Shown here: positions 1 through 8,905 of the stretch, in pieces
Numbering within the stretch: position 1 is the stretch's first letter
Layout: each line of letters opens with the position of its first letter
Assembly (NCBI GenBank): GCA_029863645.1
Contig: JAOTVA010000024.1
Span: 1-33,991 of the forward strand
Length of the DNA stretch: 33,991 bases
Direction of reading: 5' to 3'
DNA from: Gemmatimonadota bacterium
Lineage (GTDB): Bacteria; Gemmatimonadota; Gemmatimonadetes; Longimicrobiales; Gaopeijiaceae
The notes under the pieces: generated by a model
What the model was told of the DNA's origin: nothing
What the model saw: only the letters and a program-made list of their open reading frames with translations
Databases searched by the model: none
Translations under genes and position numbers: made by a program

Positions 1-2
1 CA

Positions 3-311
3 GGCCTGAGGGCGCGAGAGATGATCGAAGCGATCGTGAAGGATCCCGAGGTGGGCCGCATCTACGAGGGTCCGGTCAAGAACGTGACGACCTTCGGGGC
101 CTTCATCGAGATCATGCCTGGCACGGAAGGCCTGTGCCACATCTCCGAGCTGCAGGAAGCGCGAACGGAGAGGACCGAGGATGTCCTCAAAAAGGGCGAC
201 ATCACCAAGGTGAAGCTGCTGTCGATCGACGAAAAAGGACGCCTGAGACTGTCGCGGAAGGCGGCTCTGGCTGAAGAGGCGGCGGCGTCTACGGACGGTG
301 CTGCCGAGTAG
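3..311 (+). CDS. pnp: Polyribonucleotide nucleotidyltransferase, C-terminal end (partial)
   Basis: This is the 3' end of the gene for PNPase, the trimeric phosphorolytic 3'-5' exoribonuclease of mRNA turnover. The reading frame is open from the left window edge, so the start and the catalytic RNase PH domains lie outside. The visible part begins in the final helix of the KH domain (AREMIEAIV) and runs into a full S1 RNA-binding domain with the typical EVGRIYEG, TTFGAFIEI and GLCHISEL segments. A short acidic, alanine-rich tail follows. The ATG at 21 is internal and not a real start. An M16 peptidase gene follows after 18 bases, an arrangement also known from pnp regions of other bacteria such as Bacillus. 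Confidence 0.93.
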   Translation, partial: GLRAREMIEAIVKDPEVGRIYEGPVKNVTTFGAFIEIMPGTEGLCHISELQEARTERTEDVLKKGDITKVKLLSIDEKGRLRLSRKAALAEEAAASTDGAAE

Positions 312-329
312 CGAGCCAACGGTGGTGAA

Positions 330-1589
330 GTGATTCGCATTAGGAGCCCTGAGCCGGACCAGGACGCGATGTCACGGTCGGTGCTCGCTAGCGGCATCGA
401 AGTGCTCAGCGAGCACATTCCGGGCGTGCGGTCCGCCGCGGTTGGCGTCTGGGTCCGGCAGGGCTCGGTCCACGAGGCTGAGGACGACTCGGGCGTCAGC
501 CATATGCTGGAGCACATGGTCTTCAAGGGCACGGACCGGCGCACCAGCGTCGAGATCGCCGTTGCCCTCGAAGGCCTGGGCGGTTCGCTCGATGCATATA
601 CGAGCCGTGAGCAAACCAGCTATCAGGCGCGGGTGTTGGACGAGCACGTGCCTGAGGCCCTCGATGTGCTCTCCGACCTGGTGATTCGCCCACGGCTGGA
701 CGAATCGGACCTGAGCCTCGAGCGCGAGGTGGTGCTCGAAGAGATCGCGCAGGTCGAGGACACGCCCGACGATCTCGTATTCGAGTTGCACTGTGAGAGG
801 CTGTGGAATGGCCATCCGTATGGCCGGTCCATCCTCGGCACGAGTGAAACCGTCGGGGGCATGAGCGCACAGCGCTTGCGTGATCTGCATCAGGACAGGT
901 ACACGGCAGCCAACCTCGTCGTAGCCGGCGCGGGCAACGTCGAGCACGACGACTTCGTGCGACGGGTCGACGAACTCTTCGAGAGTGTGAAGCCCGGGAA
1001 GCGTTCGGGCGTGACTGAGCCGACTCCGCAGACGCGGTCTGGTATGGAGCAGCGGTCGCGAGCGTCGGCACAGACCCACATCGTGTTCGGGACCGACGTG
1101 CCGGGGCACTCTCATCCTGACCGCTACCCGCTGATTCTGCTGTCCTCGGCGCTCGGGTCGGGCATGAGTTCACGTCTGTTTCAAAGGGTTCGAGAAGAAC
1201 TCGGCCTATGCTACGCGGTTTATACGTACCAGTCGTTCTATGGTGTGTCCGGTGTGTCGGGCGTCTACGTGGGCACGAGGCCCGGGACGGCTCAAAAGGC
1301 CGCCGACGCGGTGAGGACCGAACTCGAGCGCGTGGCGGCCGACGGGCTGGCGGATTGGGAGCTCGACCAGATTAAGCGACAGGTGAAAGGCCAAGTCATG
1401 ATCTCGCTCGAGTCGACCGGCGCGCGCCTGCACCGCCTCGCGTCTTTCGCATTGCACGACGAGCCCTTCCTCGGGCTGAACGACCTGCTCGAGCGGATCG
1501 ACGACGTGACGTCGGCCGATATCCGACGGGTGGCGGGAGACTTCTTTCACCCCGACCGACAGCTCGAGCTGAGACTCGGGCCGGCGTAA
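330..1589 (+). CDS. M16 family zinc metallopeptidase (processing-peptidase-like)
   Basis: A 419-residue single-unit M16 peptidase. The inverted zinc motif HMLEH is at residues 58-62. The third metal ligand, Glu, lies about 75 residues downstream in the EREVVLEEI segment near residue 138, so the N-terminal half looks catalytically intact. The C-terminal half carries the usual pseudo-repeat, including LGSGMSSRLFQRVREELGL. No signal peptide is seen, so a cytoplasmic location is likely. M16 proteins of this type resemble mitochondrial processing peptidase beta and are often encoded next to pnp. Their bacterial substrates are poorly defined. The start used is GTG at 330. The ATG at 369 is a reasonable alternative because similarity to the family begins there (residue 14). 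Confidence 0.9.
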   Translation: MIRIRSPEPDQDAMSRSVLASGIEVLSEHIPGVRSAAVGVWVRQGSVHEAEDDSGVSHMLEHMVFKGTDRRTSVEIAVALEGLGGSLDAYTSREQTSYQARVLDEHVPEALDVLSDLVIRPRLDESDLSLEREVVLEEIAQVEDTPDDLVFELHCERLWNGHPYGRSILGTSETVGGMSAQRLRDLHQDRYTAANLVVAGAGNVEHDDFVRRVDELFESVKPGKRSGVTEPTPQTRSGMEQRSRASAQTHIVFGTDVPGHSHPDRYPLILLSSALGSGMSSRLFQRVREELGLCYAVYTYQSFYGVSGVSGVYVGTRPGTAQKAADAVRTELERVAADGLADWELDQIKRQVKGQVMISLESTGARLHRLASFALHDEPFLGLNDLLERIDDVTSADIRRVAGDFFHPDRQLELRLGPA

Positions 1590-1606
1590 CCGAGGCGATC
1601 CACGAC

Positions 1607-2734
1607 ATGATCATCGGAGTCCCGAAGGAGATCAAAGCCGACGAGTATCGTGTCGCGCTGACGCCAGCGGGGACCGAGATGCTCGTGGCAGGTGGGCACC
1701 GCGTCCTCGTCGAAACAGGTGCCGGGTTCGGGAGCGGTTTTTCCGACGAGTCGTATGCGTCGAGTGGCGCGGAGACGGTCGATGCGGCCGCCGACGTTTG
1801 GCGAGCCGACATGATCCTCAAGGTGAAGGAGCCAGTCGCGAAAGAGTGGCCGCTCATGGCGAGCGGACAGGTGATCTTCACCTACTTCCATTTCGCGGCC
1901 TCGGAAGAGCTCACCAGGGCAGTGGTGGCATCAGGTGCCATCGCGATCGCGTACGAGACGGTCGAGCTTTCGACCGGAGAGCTGCCACTACTCACGCCTA
2001 TGAGCGAGATCGCCGGCCGCATGGCGGTGCAGGAAGGGGCGAAGTACCTGGAGCGTCCACAGGGCGGCCTCGGGGTCCTCCTGGGAGGTGTTCCGGGAGT
2101 CTTGCCGGGTAAGGTGCTCGTGTTGGGGGGAGGAGTGGTGGGCACGAATGCCGCGAAGGTCGCAGCGGGCTTCGGCGCACGGGTCTGCATCATGGACATC
2201 GACCTCGTACGACTGCGCTACCTGGACGACGTGATGCCGGCTAACGTCCACACGCTTTTCAGCACCCGCCAGGCGATCCGCCAGCAAGTACGCGACGCCG
2301 ACGTCATCATCGGAGCCGTGCTCATTCCCGGTGCGAAGGCGCCGAAGCTGGTGACCGAGGACGACCTGTCCCTCATGAGGGCCGGCACCGTGATCGTCGA
2401 CGTGGCAGTGGACCAAGGCGGTTGCGTCGAGACCATCCGGCCCACGACGCATCAGGACCCCGTCTACACGGTGGACGGCGTGATGCACTACGGCGTCGCC
2501 AACATGCCAGGCGGTGTCCCTCGGACGAGTACCTTCGCCCTGACGAATGCGACCCTCCCATACGCGCTGGTCCTCGCGAACATGGGTTGGAAGGCCGCGT
2601 GTGGAGCGAATGCGGCGCTGGCGCTGGGGGTCAACATCGCGTCGGGCCACGTGACGCATCAGGCGGTGGCCGATGCGTTTGGCCTCGAGTGCAGGAGTTT
2701 CCGGGACGTCGCGGTCGGGCCCAAGCTCGCATGA
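1607..2734 (+). CDS. ald: Alanine dehydrogenase
   Basis: A 375-residue NAD-dependent L-alanine dehydrogenase, which interconverts alanine with pyruvate and ammonia. The N-terminal MIIGVPKEIK start is characteristic. Arg15, Lys74 (LKVKEP) and His95 (YFHFAA) sit where the family has its substrate-binding and catalytic residues. A Rossmann nucleotide-binding turn, LGGGVVGTNAA, lies near residues 172-182, and the conserved VDVAVDQGG segment follows. Length is typical for the family. The gene begins 17 bases after the M16 peptidase. Its TGA overlaps the ATG of dut in an ATGA junction, suggesting coupled translation. Related transhydrogenase alpha subunits and lysine-forming dehydrogenases share the fold, but this sequence matches Ald best. 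Confidence 0.94.
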   Translation: MIIGVPKEIKADEYRVALTPAGTEMLVAGGHRVLVETGAGFGSGFSDESYASSGAETVDAAADVWRADMILKVKEPVAKEWPLMASGQVIFTYFHFAASEELTRAVVASGAIAIAYETVELSTGELPLLTPMSEIAGRMAVQEGAKYLERPQGGLGVLLGGVPGVLPGKVLVLGGGVVGTNAAKVAAGFGARVCIMDIDLVRLRYLDDVMPANVHTLFSTRQAIRQQVRDADVIIGAVLIPGAKAPKLVTEDDLSLMRAGTVIVDVAVDQGGCVETIRPTTHQDPVYTVDGVMHYGVANMPGGVPRTSTFALTNATLPYALVLANMGWKAACGANAALALGVNIASGHVTHQAVADAFGLECRSFRDVAVGPKLA

Positions 2735-3177
2735 CCTTCGAGGTGCGCTTCTCGCGCCTGCCGACGAATCCCGATCTAGCGCTTCCTGAGCGGGCTACGC
2801 CTCACGCGGCAGGCTACGACGTCCGATCGGCTGAGGAGTCGGTCACGCTTCGGCCAGGTGAGACTCGACTCGTGAGTACCGGACTCATCATGGAGCTGCC
2901 GGAGGGCGTGGAGTGTCAGGTCCGGCCCCGCTCGGGACTCGCGCTGAAGCACGGCGTGACGCTTCCGAACAGTCCGGGCACGATCGATCCCGACTACCGC
3001 GGAGAACTACGCGTCATCATGCAGAATCTGGGGGCTGAACCGGTAACGCTGAGCCGCGGCGAGCGCATCGCACAGCTCGTGTTCGCCCGCTTCGAGGCTC
3101 CGACTGTTGTGGAGGTCGACACGCTCTCCGAGACCGAGCGCGGGGAGCACGGCTTCGGGAGCACCGGGAGGGCGTGA
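2731..3177 (+). CDS. dut: Deoxyuridine 5'-triphosphate nucleotidohydrolase (dUTPase)
   Basis: A 148-residue trimeric dUTPase that hydrolyses dUTP to dUMP and pyrophosphate, keeping uracil out of DNA and feeding thymidylate synthesis. All five family motifs are visible in order: AGYDVRSA, PRSGLAL, NSPGTIDPDYRGELRV with the catalytic Asp, GERIAQLVF, and the C-terminal nucleotide-covering arm RGEHGFGSTG. The ATG at 2731 overlaps the ald stop codon by four bases. The same frame stays open further upstream inside ald, but the dUTPase similarity begins at this ATG. The gene is the last of the pnp-M16-ald-dut run, and a 111-base spacer separates it from mreB. Confidence 0.96.
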   Translation: MTFEVRFSRLPTNPDLALPERATPHAAGYDVRSAEESVTLRPGETRLVSTGLIMELPEGVECQVRPRSGLALKHGVTLPNSPGTIDPDYRGELRVIMQNLGAEPVTLSRGERIAQLVFARFEAPTVVEVDTLSETERGEHGFGSTGRA

Positions 3178-3219
3178 TGCACCGCTCACGACGACGCCTT
3201 GATCCACGCGGGGAGAATC

Positions 3220-3249
3220 CTGGCATCCCATCAGTGGTAAACGTATGTT
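3220..3249 (+). promoter_or_regulatory. Candidate sigma-70-type promoter for the mreB operon
   Basis: CTGGCA at 3220-3225 and TATGTT at 3244-3249 are separated by 18 bases and each match four of six bases of the -35 and -10 consensus. They lie in the 111-base gap between dut and mreB, the largest gap in this part of the window. Transcription would start near 3256 and leave a leader of about 30 bases before the TTG at 3289. A second -10-like hexamer, TAGACA, lies at 3275-3280, only eight bases before the start codon. Both are sequence matches only. Confidence 0.3.
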
Positions 3250-3288
3250 CATCAGGCCCACCGCCCCGCTCTCCTAGACACCACAACC

Positions 3289-4335
3289 TTGCTAGAAGCA
3301 CTGAATAGCTGGTTAAACTCGGGGCGCCTCGTCCCCGTGAACGACATCGCCGTCGATCTCGGGACGGCGAATACGCTCGTATATGTGAAGGGCGAGGGGA
3401 TCGTCCTGAATGAGCCCTCTGTGGTGGCGATGGAGAAGGGAAGCCGTCGCATCATGGGCATCGGGCTCGAAGCGAAGCGCATGCTGGGCCGCACTCCGGA
3501 GGGGATCGAGGCGATCCGTCCGCTCAAGGACGGCGTGATCGCGGACGTGGACGTGACGGAGATGATGCTCCGGCACTTCCTCAAGCAGGTGACCGCAAAG
3601 CGGATCTTCCGCATCAAGCCCCGTGTCGTGGTCGGCGTGCCCTCGGGCATCACCGAGCTCGAGCGGCGCGCCGTGCGCTCGTCTGCGATCTCTGCCGGGG
3701 CGAAGGGCGTTTACATGGTGGACGAGCCTATGGCCGCCGCCATCGGCGTGGGACTTCCTGTGGAGACACCGACGGGTAACATGGTGATCGACATCGGCGG
3801 GGGAACGACGGAGATCGCGGTCATCGCGCTCTCAGGCATCGTGTCGAATACGTCGATCCGCGTCGGCGGCGACGAGTTGGACCTGGCCATCGTCACGTTC
3901 CTTCGCAAGAACTACAATCTCCTCATCGGCGAACCCACGGCCGAGGCCATCAAGGTGCAGATCGGTTCGGCCTTCGATTTCGGGGAGGAGCGGGAGATGG
4001 AGGTGAAGGGAAGGGATCTCGTGTCGGGGATCCCCAAGACCGTCACCGTGCACTCACAGGAAGTCAGGGAGTGCATCCAGGAGCCGATTCAGGCGATCGT
4101 CGAGGCAGTACGTCGAGCACTGGAGATTACGCCGCCGGAGCTATCCTCCGATATCGTGGACCGGGGCATCGTGATGACCGGTGGCGGTGCGCTCATCCGT
4201 GGACTGGATCGTCTGCTCCAACACGAGACGAACCTCCCGATTCATGTGGACGAGGAACCCCTGACGTGTGTCGTGCGTGGAGCAGGTCGCATCCTCGACG
4301 ACTTCGTCAAATACCGCACAGTCCTCACCCAGTAG
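3289..4335 (+). CDS. mreB: Rod shape-determining protein MreB (bacterial actin)
   Basis: A 348-residue actin-like ATPase that forms membrane-bound filaments and positions the elongasome. The phosphate-1 loop [10 protein letters not shown] starts at residue 23, the phosphate-2 loop DIGGGTTE at residue 168, and the adenosine-binding [10 protein letters not shown] lies near the C terminus. The only upstream in-frame start is TTG at 3289, because a TAA at 3238 closes the frame. It gives a hydrophobic, potentially amphipathic N terminus ([10 protein letters not shown]), as membrane-binding MreB often has. GTG at 3337 is an alternative that would start directly at the core fold. No Shine-Dalgarno sequence is evident before the TTG. 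The gene heads the mreBCD-mrdA-rodA block. Confidence 0.96.
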   Translation: MLEALNSWLNSGRLVPVNDIAVDLGTANTLVYVKGEGIVLNEPSVVAMEKGSRRIMGIGLEAKRMLGRTPEGIEAIRPLKDGVIADVDVTEMMLRHFLKQVTAKRIFRIKPRVVVGVPSGITELERRAVRSSAISAGAKGVYMVDEPMAAAIGVGLPVETPTGNMVIDIGGGTTEIAVIALSGIVSNTSIRVGGDELDLAIVTFLRKNYNLLIGEPTAEAIKVQIGSAFDFGEEREMEVKGRDLVSGIPKTVTVHSQEVRECIQEPIQAIVEAVRRALEITPPELSSDIVDRGIVMTGGGALIRGLDRLLQHETNLPIHVDEEPLTCVVRGAGRILDDFVKYRTVLTQ

Positions 4336-4347
4336 CGGAGCGCCGAA

Positions 4348-5232
4348 TTGGCCTACGCGCCTGAGCCGGAGACGAGCGGGACGCGTCAGGTCGTGATGGC
4401 CGTGGGTATCGCGCTCTTGTCGGTGGGCACCCTCTACATGGCCGACGAACCGCAACAGCGCGTGACCCAGGCCTTCCAAGTGAGCGTGCTGAGGCCGTTC
4501 ATCTGGACCCAGGAGACGCTCGCTCAGGCCAGGATCCGGGCCGACCAGATCGATGACCTCCAGTCCGAGGTGGACTCACTGACGGCGGTGGTGTCCACGC
4601 AGGGCGCGCTGGTCGACGAGAACAGGACGTTGCGCGACCTGCTCGGCCTGGCCGAGCGCGCCAGCCCGACGTACCTGCGCGCCACTCTGATCCGCGCCGG
4701 GGGCACCGGGTCGGAGAGCCTATTCTTCATCGACAAGGGCAGCGCAGATGGCGTGCAAGTATACGCTCCCGTCGTGAGCGCCCACGGCCTGGTCGGGCGC
4801 ATTCTCGAGGTTCGGGCCCGGAGCGCGGTCGGAATGGACTGGACGAATCCGGACTTTCGCGTGAGTGCTATGCTGGAAGACGGCTCTGCGTACGGGATGG
4901 TGGAGAACGCGCGTGGAGAATTCCGCGAGGCCGACCGCCTCGTCCTGAACGGCACGGCGTATCACGAGAATCTGGCCAGCGGCACGCGCGTGCTCACGAG
5001 CGGCCTGGGTGGCGTCTTTCCACGTGGAATTCCCGTCGGCACGATCGATGGTACAGCCGAAGTCGAGGGCACCTGGCGCAAGAGCTATTGGATGCGTCCG
5101 GCGGTGGAGCCCGGGTCGGTGACCCACGTGCTCGTGGCGGGCATGGGGGCGCCCGTCGATGTCTCCGGGCTGTGGCCCGGGGAGACAATGGGAACGCAGA
5201 CGGACGAGATCGGCCGAGACCCCGGCCTGTGA
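4348..5232 (+). CDS. mreC: Rod shape-determining protein MreC
   Basis: A 294-residue periplasmic scaffold of the elongasome that contacts PBP2 and couples MreB to wall synthesis. A short cytoplasmic N terminus precedes one membrane segment at about residues 17-32. A coiled coil follows at about residues 55-95 (QIDDLQSEVDSLTAVV), then the two beta domains with the family segments FFIDKGSADGV, GLVGRILEV and TSGLGGVFPRGIPVG. Translation probably starts at TTG 4348, with GGAG eight bases upstream. The gene lies 12 bases after mreB and its stop overlaps the mreD start (GTGA). Its length is typical for the family. Confidence 0.93.
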   Translation: MAYAPEPETSGTRQVVMAVGIALLSVGTLYMADEPQQRVTQAFQVSVLRPFIWTQETLAQARIRADQIDDLQSEVDSLTAVVSTQGALVDENRTLRDLLGLAERASPTYLRATLIRAGGTGSESLFFIDKGSADGVQVYAPVVSAHGLVGRILEVRARSAVGMDWTNPDFRVSAMLEDGSAYGMVENARGEFREADRLVLNGTAYHENLASGTRVLTSGLGGVFPRGIPVGTIDGTAEVEGTWRKSYWMRPAVEPGSVTHVLVAGMGAPVDVSGLWPGETMGTQTDEIGRDPGL

Positions 5233-5705
5233 CCGCGTCGCGGCGGCCCGTCGTGTTGGTCGTCTCCCTGGGCGTTCTCCACTTCGTCCTGCACGTAGGG
5301 TTCGGGATCGGTCGCGCAGCCCCGGATCTGCTGACCATCGGCCTGCTCCTGATGGCCAGAGACGTAGGGGTTGGAACGGCGGCCGGGTTGGGTCTGTTCT
5401 TTGGCTTACTCGAGGACTCACTGAGCGTGCTGGCTTTCGGCGCCAACAGTGTGGCGATGACTGCAATCGGGATCCTCGGCTCGCTCACGCGCGACTTGTT
5501 CGTGGGCGACTCCAGACTGTTCGTCCTGTCCTATCTCTTCGTGGGAAAGTGGACGCGCGACTTCATACAGTGGATACTCGTCGGTGAGGAGCTGCGGCAG
5601 CCCTTCACCAGCGAGGTACTGGTGCAGGGCGGGTTGGGGGCTCTTTATGTAGCGCTGGTCGGCCTCGCGCTGACCGGATTCATCCGACTGACGGCGGATT
5701 CATGA
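5229..5705 (+). CDS. mreD: Rod shape-determining protein MreD
   Basis: A 158-residue multi-spanning inner-membrane protein of the elongasome. Assignment rests on a hydrophobic sequence with about five membrane segments, family-like features (RAAPDLLTIGLL near the N terminus and GLLEDSLSV in the middle) and position between mreC and mrdA. The GTG at 5229 overlaps the mreC stop codon. The open frame continues upstream within mreC, but that part is not hydrophobic and looks like out-of-frame translation. The 3' end overlaps the ATG of mrdA (ATGA at 5702-5705). MreD is poorly conserved in general, so gene order carries much of the weight. Confidence 0.88.
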   Translation: MTASRRPVVLVVSLGVLHFVLHVGFGIGRAAPDLLTIGLLLMARDVGVGTAAGLGLFFGLLEDSLSVLAFGANSVAMTAIGILGSLTRDLFVGDSRLFVLSYLFVGKWTRDFIQWILVGEELRQPFTSEVLVQGGLGALYVALVGLALTGFIRLTADS

Positions 5706-7669
5706 GTCTCCACCTGCCACACGAGCGACAGCGGCGGGCCCTGGGCGCGCAGATCGTGCTGGTCTTGGTCATGGCCAGCTTGGCCGTCGCGTTCTTCCGC
5801 ATTCAGGTGCTGCGGTCCAACACCTGGGAACTGCGTGCCAACGCGAATCGGATCCGCCAGCTGCCGATTCCGACGCCACGGGGCGTCATTTATGATCGGC
5901 AGGGTCGCATCTTGGCCGACAACGTCCCCGGATACGCCATCACGCTTCTGCCAGGCCCCGTGGACTCCATGCGCGCGACACTGGCGAGACTCTCGCAGTA
6001 CATGGACCTGCCCGCGGACAGGGTGAGCCGCATCCTCCAGACGATGTCCCGCTTTGGAAGAGAGGTCATCGTCGATGGAGACGCGGACTTCGAAGTCGTG
6101 GCTGCGTTGGAGGAGCGCCGTGGCGAGTTCCCCGGCGTCTACGTCGAGATGCGGCCCAGGCGCCGATACCTGCTGGGCAATGCGGCCGCACACGTCCTCG
6201 GTTACGTGGGCGAGATCACCGCCGAGGAGCTGGTGTCGGGCGCCTTCGAAGACGAGCGGTACGAACAGGGGATGATCGTCGGCAAAGGCGGCATCGAGGA
6301 GCAGTACGAGGCGCGACTGCAGGGGCGCCAGGGCCTCAAGTACGTGGAGTTCGATGCACGCGGTCGCATCGTCGGTGACTTCACCGGCATTCAGACGAAT
6401 GAAGGCGAGCCTGGTCAGGATCTCTACCTGAACATCGACCTGGAGCTCCAGGAGTGGATTCATCACATCTTTCCGGACTCGATGGCCGGTGCCGTCGTGG
6501 CCCTCGACCCGTCGGATGGGGGAGTCTTGGCGATCTATTCGGCCCCCACCTACGACCCGAATGCTTTCGTGGGGGGGATCAGCCAGGACCTCTGGGATGG
6601 GTTGCGCGCCGACCCTGGTAACCCGTTGTTCGACCGCGCCGTACTCGGCCGCTATCCGCCCGGCTCGACGTGGAAGCTGGCGGCTGCAGCCATCGCACTC
6701 GACCTCGGTGTCGTGACGCCGGACGAGGAGATGGAAGTGGCGTGCACCGGTGGATTCTTCTTCGGCGACCGCTACTTCCGTTGCTGGGATGCGTCGGGGC
6801 ACGGTATGCAGAATCTGGCTCAGGCCATCGGGAATTCGTGCGACGTCTACTTCTATCAGCTCGGCCTGCGCGTGGGTCTCAACGACATGCTCCGCAGGGC
6901 CACGGATATCGGCTTCAGCCAGCGTTGCGGCGTGGATCTCCCCCAGGAGAGTCAGGGAATCTTCCCCTCAGAGCGGGAATGGTGGAACCGCACGTACGGG
7001 TACTCGCCGAGAGAGGGCGAGGTGCTCAATCTCGCCATCGGCCAGGGACCCAATAGCCAGACGCCGCTCAAGATGGCCCAGTTCTACGTGGCCTTGGCCG
7101 GAGACGGGTCCGCCCCCGCGCCGGCGATCGCGCAGGGGGTCGAGCTCGCGGAGGGATGGAGCCTGAACTTGGCCCCCGAGCATCTCGAGGCAGTCCGCGA
7201 AGGCCTGCGGCGTGTTACGGCCCCGGGAGGGACGGCCCACGTTGGTACCGCCCTCGAGCATTGGGAGGTCATCGGCAAGACTGGCACGGCCGAGCATGAG
7301 CTGAGCCAAGCGGGCCTCAGGGAGCCGCACGCCTGGTTCGCTGGGATGGCCGGCCCGCCCGGTGGCCCCCCCGAGATCGTCATCGCGGTCATCGTGGAGT
7401 ACGGCGACAGCGGGTCGGGTGTTGCAGCGCCCATCATGGCCAAGACGGCCGACTTCTATCTGAGACGCAAGTACGGCATCCCCGTGGACTCGGTTCAGAC
7501 GTACGGTGAGCACCTCCGGCAGGGTCGGCCGACGCCCTGGTACACCCGGCGGTATCCGCCTCCGCCACGGCGTATTCCGCCGCCCCAGTTGCAGGACCCG
7601 TCCTCGTCGGAGGCGGTCCCGACTGCGTTGTCCACCACGCCTTCTGGCCCGACTGGGCCGACCCAATGA
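5702..7669 (+). CDS. mrdA: Penicillin-binding protein 2 (elongasome transpeptidase)
   Basis: A 655-residue class B PBP that cross-links peptidoglycan during cell elongation. One N-terminal membrane anchor at about residues 17-35 is followed by the pedestal (PRGVIYDRQGRILADN). The transpeptidase motifs are all present: STWK with nucleophile Ser322, SCD at 379-381 (the SxD form usual in PBP2), and KTGTAE starting at Lys526. The C terminus, after about residue 607, is a proline-rich, presumably disordered tail containing a PPPPRRIPPP stretch, longer than the core fold needs. Start and stop overlap both neighbours (ATGA with mreD and with rodA), so PBP2 and its glycosyltransferase partner RodA are probably made in a fixed ratio. 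Confidence 0.96.
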   Translation: MSLHLPHERQRRALGAQIVLVLVMASLAVAFFRIQVLRSNTWELRANANRIRQLPIPTPRGVIYDRQGRILADNVPGYAITLLPGPVDSMRATLARLSQYMDLPADRVSRILQTMSRFGREVIVDGDADFEVVAALEERRGEFPGVYVEMRPRRRYLLGNAAAHVLGYVGEITAEELVSGAFEDERYEQGMIVGKGGIEEQYEARLQGRQGLKYVEFDARGRIVGDFTGIQTNEGEPGQDLYLNIDLELQEWIHHIFPDSMAGAVVALDPSDGGVLAIYSAPTYDPNAFVGGISQDLWDGLRADPGNPLFDRAVLGRYPPGSTWKLAAAAIALDLGVVTPDEEMEVACTGGFFFGDRYFRCWDASGHGMQNLAQAIGNSCDVYFYQLGLRVGLNDMLRRATDIGFSQRCGVDLPQESQGIFPSEREWWNRTYGYSPREGEVLNLAIGQGPNSQTPLKMAQFYVALAGDGSAPAPAIAQGVELAEGWSLNLAPEHLEAVREGLRRVTAPGGTAHVGTALEHWEVIGKTGTAEHELSQAGLREPHAWFAGMAGPPGGPPEIVIAVIVEYGDSGSGVAAPIMAKTADFYLRRKYGIPVDSVQTYGEHLRQGRPTPWYTRRYPPPPRRIPPPQLQDPSSSEAVPTALSTTPSGPTGPTQ

Positions 7670-8901
7670 TCCGGCTTCTCGACCGGTGGTCGCTGGACCC
7701 CAAGCTCGTCGTCGCGATCGGGGGGCTCACGCTTTTCGGCATCGCGATGATCTACTCGGCTGGCGCCGTGTATGTGCCGAACGCGGTCACAGAAGGTGCG
7801 TGGCTTCGTCAGACGATATGGTTCGCGCTGGCGCTCGCGGCCTTCACGATCCTGGTGCGCGTTCCGCTGCGGTGGATTGAATGGGTTGCCGTCCCCTCCT
7901 ATGTCATCAGCGTCGTGTTGCTGGGCGTGACCCTGATCATCGGCACGGGCTCGGGCACCGCCGCCGGTGTGAAGAGCTTCATTGACCTGGGCTTCATCAG
8001 CTTCCAGCCGTCGGAGATCGCGAAGCTGTCGACGATCCTTATCGTTGCGCGTCTGCTCTCCCAAAGGGAGGCATCGCTCACGTCCCTGCGCGACCTGGTG
8101 GCTCCGTCGGCGTTGGTCGCGCTGCCGCTGGGACTGGTGATTCTCCAGCCGGACCTGGGCACTGCGATGGCCTTCGTGGGCATCCTGCTTGCGATGCTGT
8201 ATTGGGCGGGCTCCCCGGTAGCGCTTTTGCTCCTCGTCGCGACCCCCGTCGTAGGGCTCTTCCTCTCGTACGACACGTCGATTTGGTCGGTCTACATCCT
8301 GGCGGTCATCGGCTTCCTGTACTTCTATCGCTTCCGTCTCTACCTCTTCGAATCGGTCGCCTTGGTGCTCGCCAACTTCGCGGCGGCTACGATGTCACGG
8401 CCTCTCTGGAATTCGCTTGCGCCGTACCAGCAGAACCGCATCCTCGTGTTCCTGGATCCCGAGGTGGATCCCCGCGGGGCGGGCTATCAGGTCATCCAGT
8501 CGAAGGTCGCCGTCGGGAGCGGGGGGCTGACCGGTCAGGGCTTCATGCTCGGGCCGCAGAAGCGCTACGACTTCCTGCCCGAACAGCACACCGACTTCAT
8601 CTTCAGCGTCATTGGCGAAGAGCTGGGATTCGTCGGTACTGCCCTGGCGATTGCGGCCTTCGCATACATCCTGTGGCGGCTCCTTCGATTGGCCGAGCGC
8701 TCGGCCGATCCCTTTGCCGGCCTGGTACTGCTCGGTATCTTCGGAAGCTGGCTCGTTCACGTGTTCGTCAACGTCGGCATGACCGTCGGGCTGGTGCCGA
8801 TCACCGGGATCCCGCTGCCCTTTGTGAGCTACGGCGGGACCTTCCTCTTCATGTCGTGGGTCGCGGTCGCGATTGCGGTACGCGTCGCCCACGAGCCGTA
8901 G
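7666..8901 (+). CDS. rodA: RodA, SEDS-family peptidoglycan glycosyltransferase
   Basis: A 411-residue polytopic membrane protein (about ten spans) that polymerises lipid II into glycan strands with PBP2. Family hallmarks are FQPSEIAKL near residue 110, QPDLGTA with the essential Asp, PEVDPRGAGYQVIQSKVA in the large loop, and LPEQHTDFIFSVIGEELG. The C-terminal PLPFVSYGG signature is also present. The ATG at 7666 overlaps the mrdA stop. FtsW is the close relative, but pairing with mrdA and mreBCD makes RodA the right call. accD follows four bases after the stop. Confidence 0.96.
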   Translation: MIRLLDRWSLDPKLVVAIGGLTLFGIAMIYSAGAVYVPNAVTEGAWLRQTIWFALALAAFTILVRVPLRWIEWVAVPSYVISVVLLGVTLIIGTGSGTAAGVKSFIDLGFISFQPSEIAKLSTILIVARLLSQREASLTSLRDLVAPSALVALPLGLVILQPDLGTAMAFVGILLAMLYWAGSPVALLLLVATPVVGLFLSYDTSIWSVYILAVIGFLYFYRFRLYLFESVALVLANFAAATMSRPLWNSLAPYQQNRILVFLDPEVDPRGAGYQVIQSKVAVGSGGLTGQGFMLGPQKRYDFLPEQHTDFIFSVIGEELGFVGTALAIAAFAYILWRLLRLAERSADPFAGLVLLGIFGSWLVHVFVNVGMTVGLVPITGIPLPFVSYGGTFLFMSWVAVAIAVRVAHEP

Positions 8902-8905
8902 CGCC

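Noticed and set aside
5645..6802. - strand frame of 385 codons opposite mrdA
   Set aside because: It lies entirely antisense to PBP2 and the end of mreD and shows only His/Arg/Val-rich shadow composition.
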